Shown: piece by piece, positions 35,771-50,275 of the stretch
Position numbering within the stretch: position 1 is the stretch's first letter
Layout of the letters: each line of letters starts with the position of its first letter
The notes under the pieces: model-generated
Told to the model about the DNA's origin: nothing
Seen by the model: the letters and a program-made list of their open reading frames with translations, nothing else
Databases searched by the model: none
Assembly (NCBI GenBank): GCA_015057405.1
Contig: SVEK01000009.1
Span: 20,275 to 84,274 of the forward strand
Origin: Lachnospiraceae bacterium
GTDB lineage: Bacteria > Bacillota > Clostridia > Lachnospirales > Lachnospiraceae
Direction of reading: 5' to 3'
DNA length: 64,000 bases
Translations under genes and position numbers: made by a program

Positions 35771-35816
35771 AAGTCCCGAATCTGCTTCCTAACAGTGCGG
35801 ATTCGGGACTTTATTT
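35771..35816. terminator. strong bidirectional terminator
   Basis: AAGTCCCGAATCTGC pairs with GCGGATTCGGGACTT over 15 bp (one G-U) and is followed by TTATTT on the plus strand and TTATTCTT on the minus strand. It separates the GH95-like gene from the convergent DUF4364 gene. Confidence 0.85.
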
Positions 35817-35839
35817 GCGTTTTGTCCTGCGACTTTGTA

Positions 35840-36361
35840 TTACAAAAGTGTTTTTATTAGGTATGAATAAATGTCACTGCTTTTTTCTTTGAAATTATTG
35901 CAGATTTCCAGTGCCTGTGTTTCTGTGGGTGAATTAAGTGTAATAGCGGCAAGCAGAAAATCTCTTTCAAGTATTTTGCATTCCACCAAATAGCTGTTGT
36001 CCTTATAGTTGGTGTAGTTCGTAACGATAGATAAATGTTCAATAATGTAATTAAAATTCTGCTTCAAATAATTTTTGACATCGTCTTTGATACCTTTTGA
36101 TATCTCATAGTGAAAGCATTCAAGCGTGTTTTTACCGTCCTGCGTAATTGTATAATAAGTAGTTTTATACGTAGAAGAGGATTGGATTAATCCCTCTGTT
36201 TCAAGCTCTGAAAATGCCTTTTGTATGGTAAAATAATCTGTAAAATTTTCTAAGAGAAGAAAATCAGATATTACCGCATTGGAAAGTGAAAAATCAACTG
36301 AATCAAGCATAAACAGTATTGTTAGTTTATATATTGTCTGAGGTGATGGTGATGAAAACAT
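35840..36361 (-). CDS. DUF4364 family winged-helix protein
   Basis: A protein of 173 residues of the DUF4364 family seen in clostridia. The first 90 residues form a winged helix resembling PadR/MarR regulators (TIYKLTILFMLDSVDF, FTIQKAFSELETEGLI, YYTITQDGKNTLE). The second half is a mixed alpha/beta domain of unknown role. It probably binds DNA, but no target is known. AGGGGG precedes the ATG. It lies 27 bases after the radical SAM gene in the malic-enzyme operon. Confidence 0.88.
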   Translation of the reverse strand: MFSSPSPQTIYKLTILFMLDSVDFSLSNAVISDFLLLENFTDYFTIQKAFSELETEGLIQSSSTYKTTYYTITQDGKNTLECFHYEISKGIKDDVKNYLKQNFNYIIEHLSIVTNYTNYKDNSYLVECKILERDFLLAAITLNSPTETQALEICNNFKEKSSDIYSYLIKTLL

Positions 36362-36388
36362 ATCCGGTCCCCCTTATAAATGATTGTA

Positions 36389-37306
36389 CTATTTTACAAG
36401 ACGACCCTGCCATGTGTCAAGTTTCTTCATTTGATGATTGAGATTATTTAATACATTATTCTTGTTGCGGCTCCAAAGTGGTTGAATAAGCAGGTTTTTT
36501 GGTGCATCTCCGGTAACACGGTGTATTACAATGTTGTCAGGGATGATTTCCAGGCATCGTATAAGAATGTTCGTATATTCTTCCTGTGTAAGAATGTGAA
36601 AATTATCTATATCTAACGCAAGGTCAGTATCTTTTAATACATGAAGGAGTTGGAGTTTTATTCCGTTTACAGGCAGATTGCAAATATGTCTGACTGTAGC
36701 CAGCATGTCTTCAAGAGTTTCTTTTGGAAGTCCGAGTATAACATGTGTTATTATTTCGATACCGGCGGAATGTAATCTGTTAACAGCATCGTCGTATACC
36801 GGAAGTTCATATCCTCTTCGTATATAGTTTGCAGTTGTGGGATGTATTGTCTGAAGACCCAGTTCTACCCAAACGGGTTTGATTGTGTTCAGACGACGGA
36901 GTAGGTCTATGACTTCGTCAGGAAGACAGTCGGGTCTTGTGGCAATAGAAAGACATACAACATCCGGATGAGATATAGCTTCGGTAAATATAGCCTCAAG
37001 GTAATCTATAGGTGCGTATGTATTTGTAAAAGACTGAAAATAGGCGATATATTTTCTGATGCCCGGTTTTGTGAGATGAAGTCTGTCTATAGCTTCATTG
37101 AGCTGTTTTGTGACAGTTTCCGTCCTTGAAACAGCAAAATCACCGGAACCGCCGCGACTGCAAAAAATACAGCCGCGGGTATCCAGTGTTCCGTCACGAT
37201 TGGGGCATGTCATACCGCCGTCAAGTGATATTTTATATACTCTTTCGTTAAATATTTGTTTAAGGTGATAATTAATGGAATTATACCTTTTATCTCTCCA
37301 AAGCAT
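36389..37306 (-). CDS. TIGR01212-family radical SAM protein (YhcC-like)
   Basis: An iron-sulfur enzyme of 305 residues. Its cluster motif is the extended form CPNRDGTLDTRGCIFC, typical of the TIGR01212/YhcC group rather than plain CxxxCxxC. Downstream come the SAM-binding GxIxxGxPxE-like region IITHVILGLPKE and the conserved LELGLQT-type strand (VELGLQTIHPTTANYIRRG). The group has been linked to tRNA or other modifications, but its reaction is not settled. Its ATG overlaps the malic enzyme stop (ATGA), implying translational coupling. Confidence 0.93.
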   Translation of the reverse strand: MLWRDKRYNSINYHLKQIFNERVYKISLDGGMTCPNRDGTLDTRGCIFCSRGGSGDFAVSRTETVTKQLNEAIDRLHLTKPGIRKYIAYFQSFTNTYAPIDYLEAIFTEAISHPDVVCLSIATRPDCLPDEVIDLLRRLNTIKPVWVELGLQTIHPTTANYIRRGYELPVYDDAVNRLHSAGIEIITHVILGLPKETLEDMLATVRHICNLPVNGIKLQLLHVLKDTDLALDIDNFHILTQEEYTNILIRCLEIIPDNIVIHRVTGDAPKNLLIQPLWSRNKNNVLNNLNHQMKKLDTWQGRLVK

Positions 37307-38445
37307 CAGATGTTACATTTTACAGCTTCACTTACCACGTCTGCAACTCTTGGGTCGAACGGCTGTGGCATAATAAAGTCTTCATTAAGTTCTTCGTCTG
37401 ATACGAGTCCGGCAATTGCAAGAGCAGCAGCAAGCTTCATTTTTTCAGTAATTTGAGGTGCGCGACCCTCCAATGCTCCCTTGAATATTCCCGGGAATGC
37501 AACAACGTTGTTAACCTGATTAGGGAAGTCTGAACGTCCGGTTCCTACAATTCGTGCGCCGGCTGCCTTTGCAATATCAGGCATAATCTCAGGTGTAGGG
37601 TTAGCCATTGCAAGGATAATGGCATCTTTATTCATTGTTTTTACCATATCAGCGGTAACAACACCCGGAGCTGAAACTCCGACAAATATGTCTGCGCCGA
37701 CTAAAGCATCTGCAAGAGTTCCTGATTTGTCCTCAAGGTTAGTAACTTTGAGCATCTCTTTTTTAATCCAATTAAGACGAGGAGAAGCACTTGACACAAT
37801 TCCTGCGCTGTCACATATTACAAGGTGCTTAAAACCGTATGAGAGAAGTAACTTTGAAATGGCAATGCCGGCGGCACCTGAACCGTTAACTACTATACGG
37901 CAGTCCTCTTTTTCTTTGCCGACGATTTTAAGTGCGTTAATGATTGCAGAAAGAACTACAATGGCAGTTCCGTGCTGGTCATCATGAAATATAGGTATAT
38001 TAAGTCTCTTTTTTAATTCTTCCTCAATTTCGAAGCAACGAGGTGCTGAGATGTCTTCGAGATTAATTCCGCCGAATGCAGGTGCTATTCTGCAGACTGT
38101 TTCAATTATCTCATGTGTATCTTGTGTATCAAGACATATCGGAAATGCGTTAACACCGCCGAATTCCTTAAATAAAACAGCTTTGCCTTCCATTACCGGC
38201 ATAGCGGCAAGTGGACCGATGTTACCAAGACCAAGAACAGCACTTCCGTCTGATACAACTGCTATTGTATTGGACTTAATTGTGTATGTGTAAGCGGCAT
38301 CAGGGTCTTTAGCTATTACCTCGCATGGTTTTGCAACACCGGGAGTATAAGCTGTAGCCAGGTCTTCTCTTGTTTTAACTTCACATTTTGCGGTAGTGTC
38401 AATTTTACCTTTCCATTCTTCGTGTAATTTTAAAGCGTCTGCCAT
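37306..38445 (-). CDS. malic enzyme (malate dehydrogenase, decarboxylating)
   Basis: Converts malate to pyruvate and CO2 with NAD(P)+ reduction. The 379-residue short bacterial form has the catalytic Tyr in TAYTPGVA, Lys in MEGKAVLFK, the metal site EDISAPRCFEIE and DDQHGTA, and a Rossmann GSGAAGIAISKLL. The phosphotransacetylase tail of long forms is absent. It is first in a minus-strand operon with the radical SAM and DUF4364 genes. The promoter region 38446-38520 is AT-rich, without a clear consensus promoter. Confidence 0.96.
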   Translation of the reverse strand: MADALKLHEEWKGKIDTTAKCEVKTREDLATAYTPGVAKPCEVIAKDPDAAYTYTIKSNTIAVVSDGSAVLGLGNIGPLAAMPVMEGKAVLFKEFGGVNAFPICLDTQDTHEIIETVCRIAPAFGGINLEDISAPRCFEIEEELKKRLNIPIFHDDQHGTAIVVLSAIINALKIVGKEKEDCRIVVNGSGAAGIAISKLLLSYGFKHLVICDSAGIVSSASPRLNWIKKEMLKVTNLEDKSGTLADALVGADIFVGVSAPGVVTADMVKTMNKDAIILAMANPTPEIMPDIAKAAGARIVGTGRSDFPNQVNNVVAFPGIFKGALEGRAPQITEKMKLAAALAIAGLVSDEELNEDFIMPQPFDPRVADVVSEAVKCNI

Positions 38446-38553
38446 AATTATGTATCCTTTCTATTGTTTATATAATTTGTATTTTTGTTTGTTCACAACA
38501 AAATCACCTTATATGATAGTACTAAACAGAATTAAAATCAAGAATTTTGATGA

Positions 38554-38582
38554 TTGCATTGATATATACAAATGAATATAAT
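38554..38582 (+). promoter_or_regulatory. promoter of the DMT transporter gene
   Basis: TTGCAT (38554-38559), a 17-bp spacer and TATAAT (38577-38582), 35 bases before the start codon. Confidence 0.6.
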
Positions 38583-38617
38583 AGTATAAGTCAGAAAATC
38601 AGAGATAAGTTGGTGTC

Positions 38618-39550
38618 ATGATGAAAAATATAAAAGGTAGTTTGATCTTGTTAATAGCGGCGCTTATTTGGGGGACTGCATTTGTTGCCCAAACAAGCGG
38701 CTCGGAGGTTGTTCCGCCGTTTACATTTAATGCATCCAGATCATTTATCGGAGCCTTGTTTTTGTTTTTTTGCAGTAAGTTGTTGTTTATCGGGAAAAAT
38801 AAGTCCGTTCGGTCAGATGGAGTTAATAGTATGGCGGATGACAGTTCTTCGGGCTGGCCGATAAAGGGCGGAATACTTTGCGGACTTGTGTTGTTTTTTG
38901 CAATGGGATTTCAGCAATTTGGAATTGGTTTGTATCCGGAAGGTGTTGCTGTATCGGGAAGATCGGGATTCCTTACGGCAACATATGTGGTTATGGTTGC
39001 ATTGTATTCTCAGATTGTGGCAAAGAAAATCTCTCCTCTTATTATTGTTTCCGTGACCGGAGTAATTACCGGTATGTACCTTTTGTGTATGTCCGCCGGG
39101 TTTTCTGAAATATACGTCGGGGATGTTCTGGAGTTTATGTGTGCTATATGTTTTACTCTTCATATACTTGTTATAGACAAATTCTCTGTATGTGATAGTG
39201 TGAAACTGTCGTGTATTCAGTTTTTGACATGCGGAATAATGTCTTTTGCGGTTGCCGTAATTTCTGAGACAATTGTACCGGAAGATATTCTTAATGCGAT
39301 AGGACCTATAATGTTTGCAGGAGTTATGTCAAGCGGTGTAGCTTACACATTGCAAATGGTGGGGCAGAAATATGCCAAGCCGGCGGTTGCGTCGATTGTT
39401 ATGAGCCTTGAATCTGTTTTTTCGGTTCTTGCAGGGTGGATTATACTTAATGAACGTTTGACATCGCGGGAATTAACAGGCTGCATTATTGTGTTTGCAG
39501 CAGTGATTATTTCGCAGATTTCATGCGGGTTTGATGAAACTGAAAAATAG
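38618..39550 (+). CDS. DMT-superfamily transporter (EamA type)
   Basis: A membrane protein of 310 residues with about ten helices in two EamA repeats (about 5-150 and 160-305). The first opens LILLIAALIWGTAFVAQ, typical of drug/metabolite exporters; the second ends GWIILNERLTSRELTGC. Substrate cannot be inferred. A loop of about 25 residues after helix 2 (KSVRSDGVNSMADDSSSGW) is unusual in length. Start is ATG 38618 or the adjacent ATG 38621; the ribosome site is weak. Monocistronic with its own promoter. Confidence 0.93.
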   Translation: MMKNIKGSLILLIAALIWGTAFVAQTSGSEVVPPFTFNASRSFIGALFLFFCSKLLFIGKNKSVRSDGVNSMADDSSSGWPIKGGILCGLVLFFAMGFQQFGIGLYPEGVAVSGRSGFLTATYVVMVALYSQIVAKKISPLIIVSVTGVITGMYLLCMSAGFSEIYVGDVLEFMCAICFTLHILVIDKFSVCDSVKLSCIQFLTCGIMSFAVAVISETIVPEDILNAIGPIMFAGVMSSGVAYTLQMVGQKYAKPAVASIVMSLESVFSVLAGWIILNERLTSRELTGCIIVFAAVIISQISCGFDETEK

Positions 39551-39584
39551 CTGATATCTTGAAGAAAATACCCCCATATTTTAT

Positions 39585-39614
39585 TTGACTGCTTAACCCC
39601 TGATATAGTATCAT
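39585..39614 (+). promoter_or_regulatory. promoter of the hybrid kinase gene
   Basis: TTGACT (39585-39590), an 18-bp spacer and TATCAT (39609-39614), 49 bases before the GTG start. Confidence 0.5.
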
Positions 39615-39662
39615 TATTCTGTAGGTTTGCGTATGTTTTATTCAATGAAATGGGATGGTTGA

Positions 39663-41849
39663 GTGATTGAGATATATCTATTGCTACTTAGTTTATTAAT
39701 AGCTGTTATGGTTTTTTGCGGAGTAAAAGCCGGTCAGCACAAGGCCCATGTTGCAATTGAGTTAAAAAAGATGTTGTTTACTGCGGCATTAACAGTTGCA
39801 AGTAATGTTGTTTATGAAGCGGCAGGAAGCAAATTACTTGCAACAATAGGTTTTACCATGTTTTCGATATCGATTGCGTGGTTGCTTTATTGGCTTGCAT
39901 CATTTTCAGTGCTGTATGCTAATTATGTCGGAAAATTCGAAGTTTTGAAAAAGATTGTTATTGTATTGTGTGTTGCAGATACGACTTCGTTTTTGGCAAA
40001 TTTCGTGTTTGGGCATGTATTTACCGTTAAGAGTGTTGAAGCCTTAGAATGGTATGCAATGTTTGAAGTTGTAGACTTTACAGTTTTTTATTATTGTCAT
40101 TTGGCGATTAGTTACGGTCTTGTGTTGTTTATTGTTTGTGTGTTATTTCACAAGACTATTAATTCTTCGAGATATTATAGAATAAAATACGTTGGAATTT
40201 TGTTTTTATTTGGTTTTGTAGTTATTGCAGACGGATTGTGCAAATTATTACAGCTACATTTTAATATCTCTATGATATTTTATGGTTTTCTGGCTATAAT
40301 GATATTCTACTATACGTTGTACTTTGTTCCGGGCGAGCTTGTTAATAAGATTCAGTCTATTCTTATTGAAAAGTTGGACAATGGTATTATATTTTTTAAT
40401 GAAGAAGGAAAGTGCATTTATGCAAATTATAGTATATGGAGACAACTTGTCGGAAAAGATTTTGATGAAGAAGTATTAATCGGTCAGGCAGAACAAGACT
40501 ATGCGCAATACCAAAGCAATGATAAAGCTTTTAGTGGTGATGTTAAAAGTTGGACGGAGCAACATTTGGTTGATGGGGAAGTCAGACATTTTGAAGTTTC
40601 AAGTCAGAAAATATATGATAAGTGGAATAATTATGTGGGTTGTTATTTTTGTACATTAGACAGAACTGAGGAGTTAAGATTATATAATCGAAAAATAGAA
40701 CTTGAGAAGGAGTCTAATAAAGCAAAGTCAGCATTTTTGTCAAAAGTATCACATGAAATAAGAACTCCTGTTAATGCCATATTTGGTATGAATGAAATGA
40801 TACTCAGGGAGAGTACTGATCCGGATATATTACATTACTCGGATCAGATAAAGAGTGCTGCCAATACATTGCTTGGTATTATCAATGATATTCTTGATTT
40901 TTCGAAGGTTGAAGCCGGCAAGATGTCGATAGTAAAAAGAGAGTACAGAATTGAAAAGATACTTCGAAATGTTATTAATATGTGTGAAGTTCAGGCAAAA
41001 GACAAGAATCTTCAATTTGACGTGATTATTTCGCCTAAATTACCGTCCGGATTGTTTGGTGATGATGTCAGAATCGAACAGATACTTATGAATCTTTTGT
41101 CTAACGCAGTAAAGTATACTGCTGAAGGAACAGTTACTTTAAAAATCGACTGGGTGGGTTATGATACGAAAGGTTCTCTCGGAATATACATTGAAGATAC
41201 CGGTATTGGTATTAAAGAAGATGATATTCCTAAATTGTTTAAGAAGTTTGAGCGTATTGATGAAGTACGTAATCACGGTGTGCAGGGAACCGGTCTTGGT
41301 CTTAGTATTACAACATACCTTTTGAAGATGATGGATAGCGAACTTAAGGTTGAAAGTGTTTATGGACAAGGATCAACTTTTTTCTGTCATATTCCGCAAT
41401 CTGTTGTTGATTCTGCTCCGGTTAAGTACCCGTTTGATAAGTCGGATGTAATTAAGAAAGAATATAAGCCGCAGTTTATTGCGTCGGACAAGAATATTTT
41501 GGTAGTAGATGACAATCGTCTTAACAGGCTGGTCTTTAAGAGTCTTCTTAAAATGACTCGCATGAATATTGTAGAAGCAGAGAGTGGTAAGGAATGTTTG
41601 GAAATAATTAAAAACCGGCATTTCGATTTAATATTTATGGATTACATGATGCCGGAAATGGATGGTGTTGAAACTTTTAGAAATATGAACAATATGGAGC
41701 ATATGTGTAAGGGTGTTCCTGTGATTATGCTTACAGCCAATGCTGTGGAAGGTGCAATGGAGAGTTACATGAACGAAGGTTTTAATGACTTTCTATCAAA
41801 ACCTATTGTTCCGGATGAACTTGAGTCACTAATTAGTAAATACATATAA
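39663..41849 (+). CDS. hybrid sensor histidine kinase with 7TM-type N-terminus
   Basis: A kinase of 728 residues. About seven membrane helices (1-225) resemble the 7TM sensor region of histidine kinases. A PAS-like domain (about 235-345) follows, then HisKA with His364 in VSHEIRTP, HATPase_c (LLSNAVKYT, DTGIGI, GTGLGL), and a C-terminal receiver with VVDDNRLN and Asp660 in FMDYMMPEMDG. There is no HPt domain, so the relay needs a separate HPt. Architecture and sequence match the kinase at 50276, showing duplication. The GTG start has only a weak ribosome site (GGGATGG). No regulator gene is adjacent. Confidence 0.92.
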   Translation: MIEIYLLLLSLLIAVMVFCGVKAGQHKAHVAIELKKMLFTAALTVASNVVYEAAGSKLLATIGFTMFSISIAWLLYWLASFSVLYANYVGKFEVLKKIVIVLCVADTTSFLANFVFGHVFTVKSVEALEWYAMFEVVDFTVFYYCHLAISYGLVLFIVCVLFHKTINSSRYYRIKYVGILFLFGFVVIADGLCKLLQLHFNISMIFYGFLAIMIFYYTLYFVPGELVNKIQSILIEKLDNGIIFFNEEGKCIYANYSIWRQLVGKDFDEEVLIGQAEQDYAQYQSNDKAFSGDVKSWTEQHLVDGEVRHFEVSSQKIYDKWNNYVGCYFCTLDRTEELRLYNRKIELEKESNKAKSAFLSKVSHEIRTPVNAIFGMNEMILRESTDPDILHYSDQIKSAANTLLGIINDILDFSKVEAGKMSIVKREYRIEKILRNVINMCEVQAKDKNLQFDVIISPKLPSGLFGDDVRIEQILMNLLSNAVKYTAEGTVTLKIDWVGYDTKGSLGIYIEDTGIGIKEDDIPKLFKKFERIDEVRNHGVQGTGLGLSITTYLLKMMDSELKVESVYGQGSTFFCHIPQSVVDSAPVKYPFDKSDVIKKEYKPQFIASDKNILVVDDNRLNRLVFKSLLKMTRMNIVEAESGKECLEIIKNRHFDLIFMDYMMPEMDGVETFRNMNNMEHMCKGVPVIMLTANAVEGAMESYMNEGFNDFLSKPIVPDELESLISKYI

Positions 41850-41944
41850 GTTCGTTTTGATGAAGTATTGTAATAGGCAGAGAAAGAGAAGTTGTTTGTC
41901 TGTCGTTTGCGATAAATATTATTAAAGAAGTTGAGGTAACAAAG

Positions 41945-43273
41945 ATGGAAAAGAAAGGTTTTTCAAGCAGATTAGGATTTGTACTTGCGGCGGCAGGTTC
42001 TGCTGTGGGTCTTGGTAATATATGGAGGTTTCCGTATCTTGCAGCAGAACATGGTGGAGGAATGTTTCTGTTAGTTTATCTTATTCTTGCGGTAACATTT
42101 GGTTTTACACTTATGATCACAGAAGTTGCACTGGGAAGAAAGACAGGGAAAAGTGCTATTGGAGCTTACAAATTCCTCAGTAAGAAATGCTCGTTTATCG
42201 GTTATCTGGAAGCATTGGTTCCTATGATTATTTTCCCGTATTATTGTGTTATTGGCGGATGGGTAGTTAAATTCCTTGGCGTATACATAACAGATCAGGG
42301 TAGTGCGGCAACATCCGAAAATTACTTTGGTGATTTTATTGGCGGTGTATCCGAGCCTCTGTTTTGTCTCGGAATATTCCTTGTTCTCACATCGGTAGTT
42401 GTTCTCCTTGGAGTAGAAAAAGGAATTGAGCGTGTCAGTAAGATAATGATGCCGATATTGATTGTTATTTCTATTGGTCTTTCAGTGTATTGCGTGACAC
42501 TTGATGGCGCTATGGAAGGATTGATATATTATCTAAGACCTGATTTTGAACATTTCGGAATCAAGACAGTAGTTGCAGCGATGGGACAGCTCTTTTATTC
42601 AATGTCACTTGCCATGGGTATTATGGTTACATATGGTTCATATATGGGTAAAAAAGATGACCTTGAAAAGTCTGTGCGACATATTGAGTTGTTTGATACC
42701 GGTATTGCGTTTATTGCCGGTCTTATGATTATCCCGGCAGTATTTGCATTTTCGGGAGGCAAAGATTTACAGCAAGGACCAACTCTTATGTTTGTAACAT
42801 TGCCAAAGGTATTTAATTCTTTCCCGGGAGGCAATGTAGTTGGATTTGTATTCTTTGTGCTTGTATTGTTTGCAGCTCTCACTTCGGCAATATCTCTTAT
42901 GGAAACTATTGTTTCGGTATTTTGTGAGATATTTAAGGCAAAAAGAACTGTTGTATGTATAGTTGTTATGATAGTAGCATTTTTACTGGGAGTTCCGTCT
43001 TCTCTTGGATTTGGTGTCCTTTCAGGAGTAACTATCATGGGCAAATCAATACTGGATTTCTTTGATTATATCAGTAACAATATAATGATGCCGATAGTTG
43101 CACTTCTTCTTTCTATCTTTATTGGCTGGATTGTTAAGCCTAGAGTTGTGGTTGAAGAAGTTGAGAGTTCAGGTACATTTAGATTTAGGAAAATGTACGG
43201 AATATTAATCAAATATATCGTTCCTGTTTGTATGATTGTAATACTTATATCATCAATTATAGGATACGTATAA
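41945..43273 (+). CDS. neurotransmitter:sodium symporter (NSS/SNF) family transporter
   Basis: A Na+-coupled transporter of 442 residues, LeuT fold, with about eleven to twelve helices. The N-terminal signature RLGFVLAAAGSAVGLGNIWRFPY contains the TM1 substrate and Na+ site; GGGMFLLVYL and MVTYGSYMGKKDD follow. Bacterial members import amino acids, often tryptophan or tyrosine; substrate here is unknown. Ribosome site GAGGTAAC. Preceded by the hybrid kinase without strong linkage and closed by a long terminator hairpin. Confidence 0.94.
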   Translation: MEKKGFSSRLGFVLAAAGSAVGLGNIWRFPYLAAEHGGGMFLLVYLILAVTFGFTLMITEVALGRKTGKSAIGAYKFLSKKCSFIGYLEALVPMIIFPYYCVIGGWVVKFLGVYITDQGSAATSENYFGDFIGGVSEPLFCLGIFLVLTSVVVLLGVEKGIERVSKIMMPILIVISIGLSVYCVTLDGAMEGLIYYLRPDFEHFGIKTVVAAMGQLFYSMSLAMGIMVTYGSYMGKKDDLEKSVRHIELFDTGIAFIAGLMIIPAVFAFSGGKDLQQGPTLMFVTLPKVFNSFPGGNVVGFVFFVLVLFAALTSAISLMETIVSVFCEIFKAKRTVVCIVVMIVAFLLGVPSSLGFGVLSGVTIMGKSILDFFDYISNNIMMPIVALLLSIFIGWIVKPRVVVEEVESSGTFRFRKMYGILIKYIVPVCMIVILISSIIGYV

Positions 43274-43320
43274 AGCATCGTATATACTTCGTATAAATCA
43301 TAAATTCATGTCGATAAGTT

Positions 43321-43388
43321 CAGCATAATAGGTTATAATATCCGTATGCAATGATTTGCATAGGATGAACCTGTTATGCTGTATTTTT
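43321..43388 (+). terminator. long two-part hairpin terminator
   Basis: The outer stem CAGCATAATAGGTT / AACCTGTTATGCTG (14 bp, one G-U) encloses an inner stem ATCCGTATGCAA / TTGCATAGGAT with one bulged base. TATTTTT follows. The rest of the 303-base gap (43389-43576) shows no clear feature except a ribosome site. Confidence 0.75.
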
Positions 43389-43576
43389 GTTGTATGGCAT
43401 AACGTGTTTGGTTCGGGAATACACAGGTTATTAAGAGGTTCATGTTAATAATGTTATCTGCTGTGGGAAGAGATTTTTTGTGTGAGATATTGTCTCATCA
43501 GAAACATATAGCATGAAATCAGCCTGTAAAAAGTGAGTACATTAGATGATAAAATAATAAGGAGATACGGTTTAGA

Positions 43577-44196
43577 ATGAATGGAAATGTTTTATGTTTT
43601 GGAGATTCCAATACGTGGGGCTTGAATCCGGATACATGGAAAAGATATCCGAAGGAAGTAAGGTGGACAGGAATATTAACCAAAGAGTTACAGGGTGAGT
43701 ATCATGTTGTTGAAGAAGGGCTTAACGGACGTACTGCTAATGAGCATGATGAATTAGAACCGTTTCTTAACGGCCGGGATTATATGACTGCATGCGTGTT
43801 GTCTCACAGACCGGTAACAGTTCTTGTTGTTATGTTGGGAACTAACGATGTTAAATCAAGATATAACAAATCGGCAGAAGCAATAGCGGCATCTGTTGCA
43901 GATTTGACCAAGGATATGGAGACGGTTCTTAAGAACTCGCAGGAAGATAAGTTTAAGGTGATTTTGATGGCTCCGCGAAGCATGGATGAAAGAGTATACG
44001 GAGATGGTACATTTGACAAGAATTCTATAATTAAATCCGAGATGTTAAGTGCTCTCTTAAAAGAAAAAGCTTTGGAAAACGGTTGGAGTTTTATTGATGC
44101 TGATATTGATTCTGTGGAAAGGGGATGCGATGGATTGCATCTTGCTGTAAACGGTCATAAAGCAATTGCAGAACTTGTTTTAGAAGAAATTAGAAA

Positions 44197-44200
<4 letters not shown>
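43577..44200 (+). CDS. SGNH/GDSL hydrolase (arylesterase-like)
   Basis: A cytoplasmic esterase of 207 residues. Block I is CFGDSNTWG with the nucleophile Ser11, block III is LGTND, and block V is DGLHLAVNGH with catalytic Asp and His. The sequence layout (RWTGILTKEL, EEGLNGRT) matches the octameric MsAcT/arylesterase group that acts on acetyl esters. No signal peptide. It opens an operon with the barrel protein and LacZ-type enzyme, so deacetylation of imported oligosaccharides is a reasonable inference. Its stop overlaps the next start (ATGA). Confidence 0.92.
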
Positions 44201-49901
<5,701 letters not shown>

Positions 49902-50275
49902 TTTAATAATCCTTTTTTGTGTTTAATTTTTTGACTATAGTGTTTTTAATAAAATGCTATAATTATTTAATAATTTGTGTTGAAAATCTACATTTTGTGT
50001 GAGTTATACACCTATTATGTTTATATTTCAGCCAACCGAATTATTATAGCATTAAAATTTATTTATTACATTAAAAGAATGCTAATTCTTTATGAAAAAT
50101 GCTGACAAATGTGGTTTTTTGTGGTATAAGTATGTGTGGGTGTTTGTGGTTGTTTGCCAAGAAAAGATTCCGACATTTTGCAATATAAAACTGTTTCGGA
50201 GAGTACAGTTATTTGATCAATTTATAGGAATCGTTAGTATTGATATAATTATTCGACCATGTTAGGGGTGAGCCT

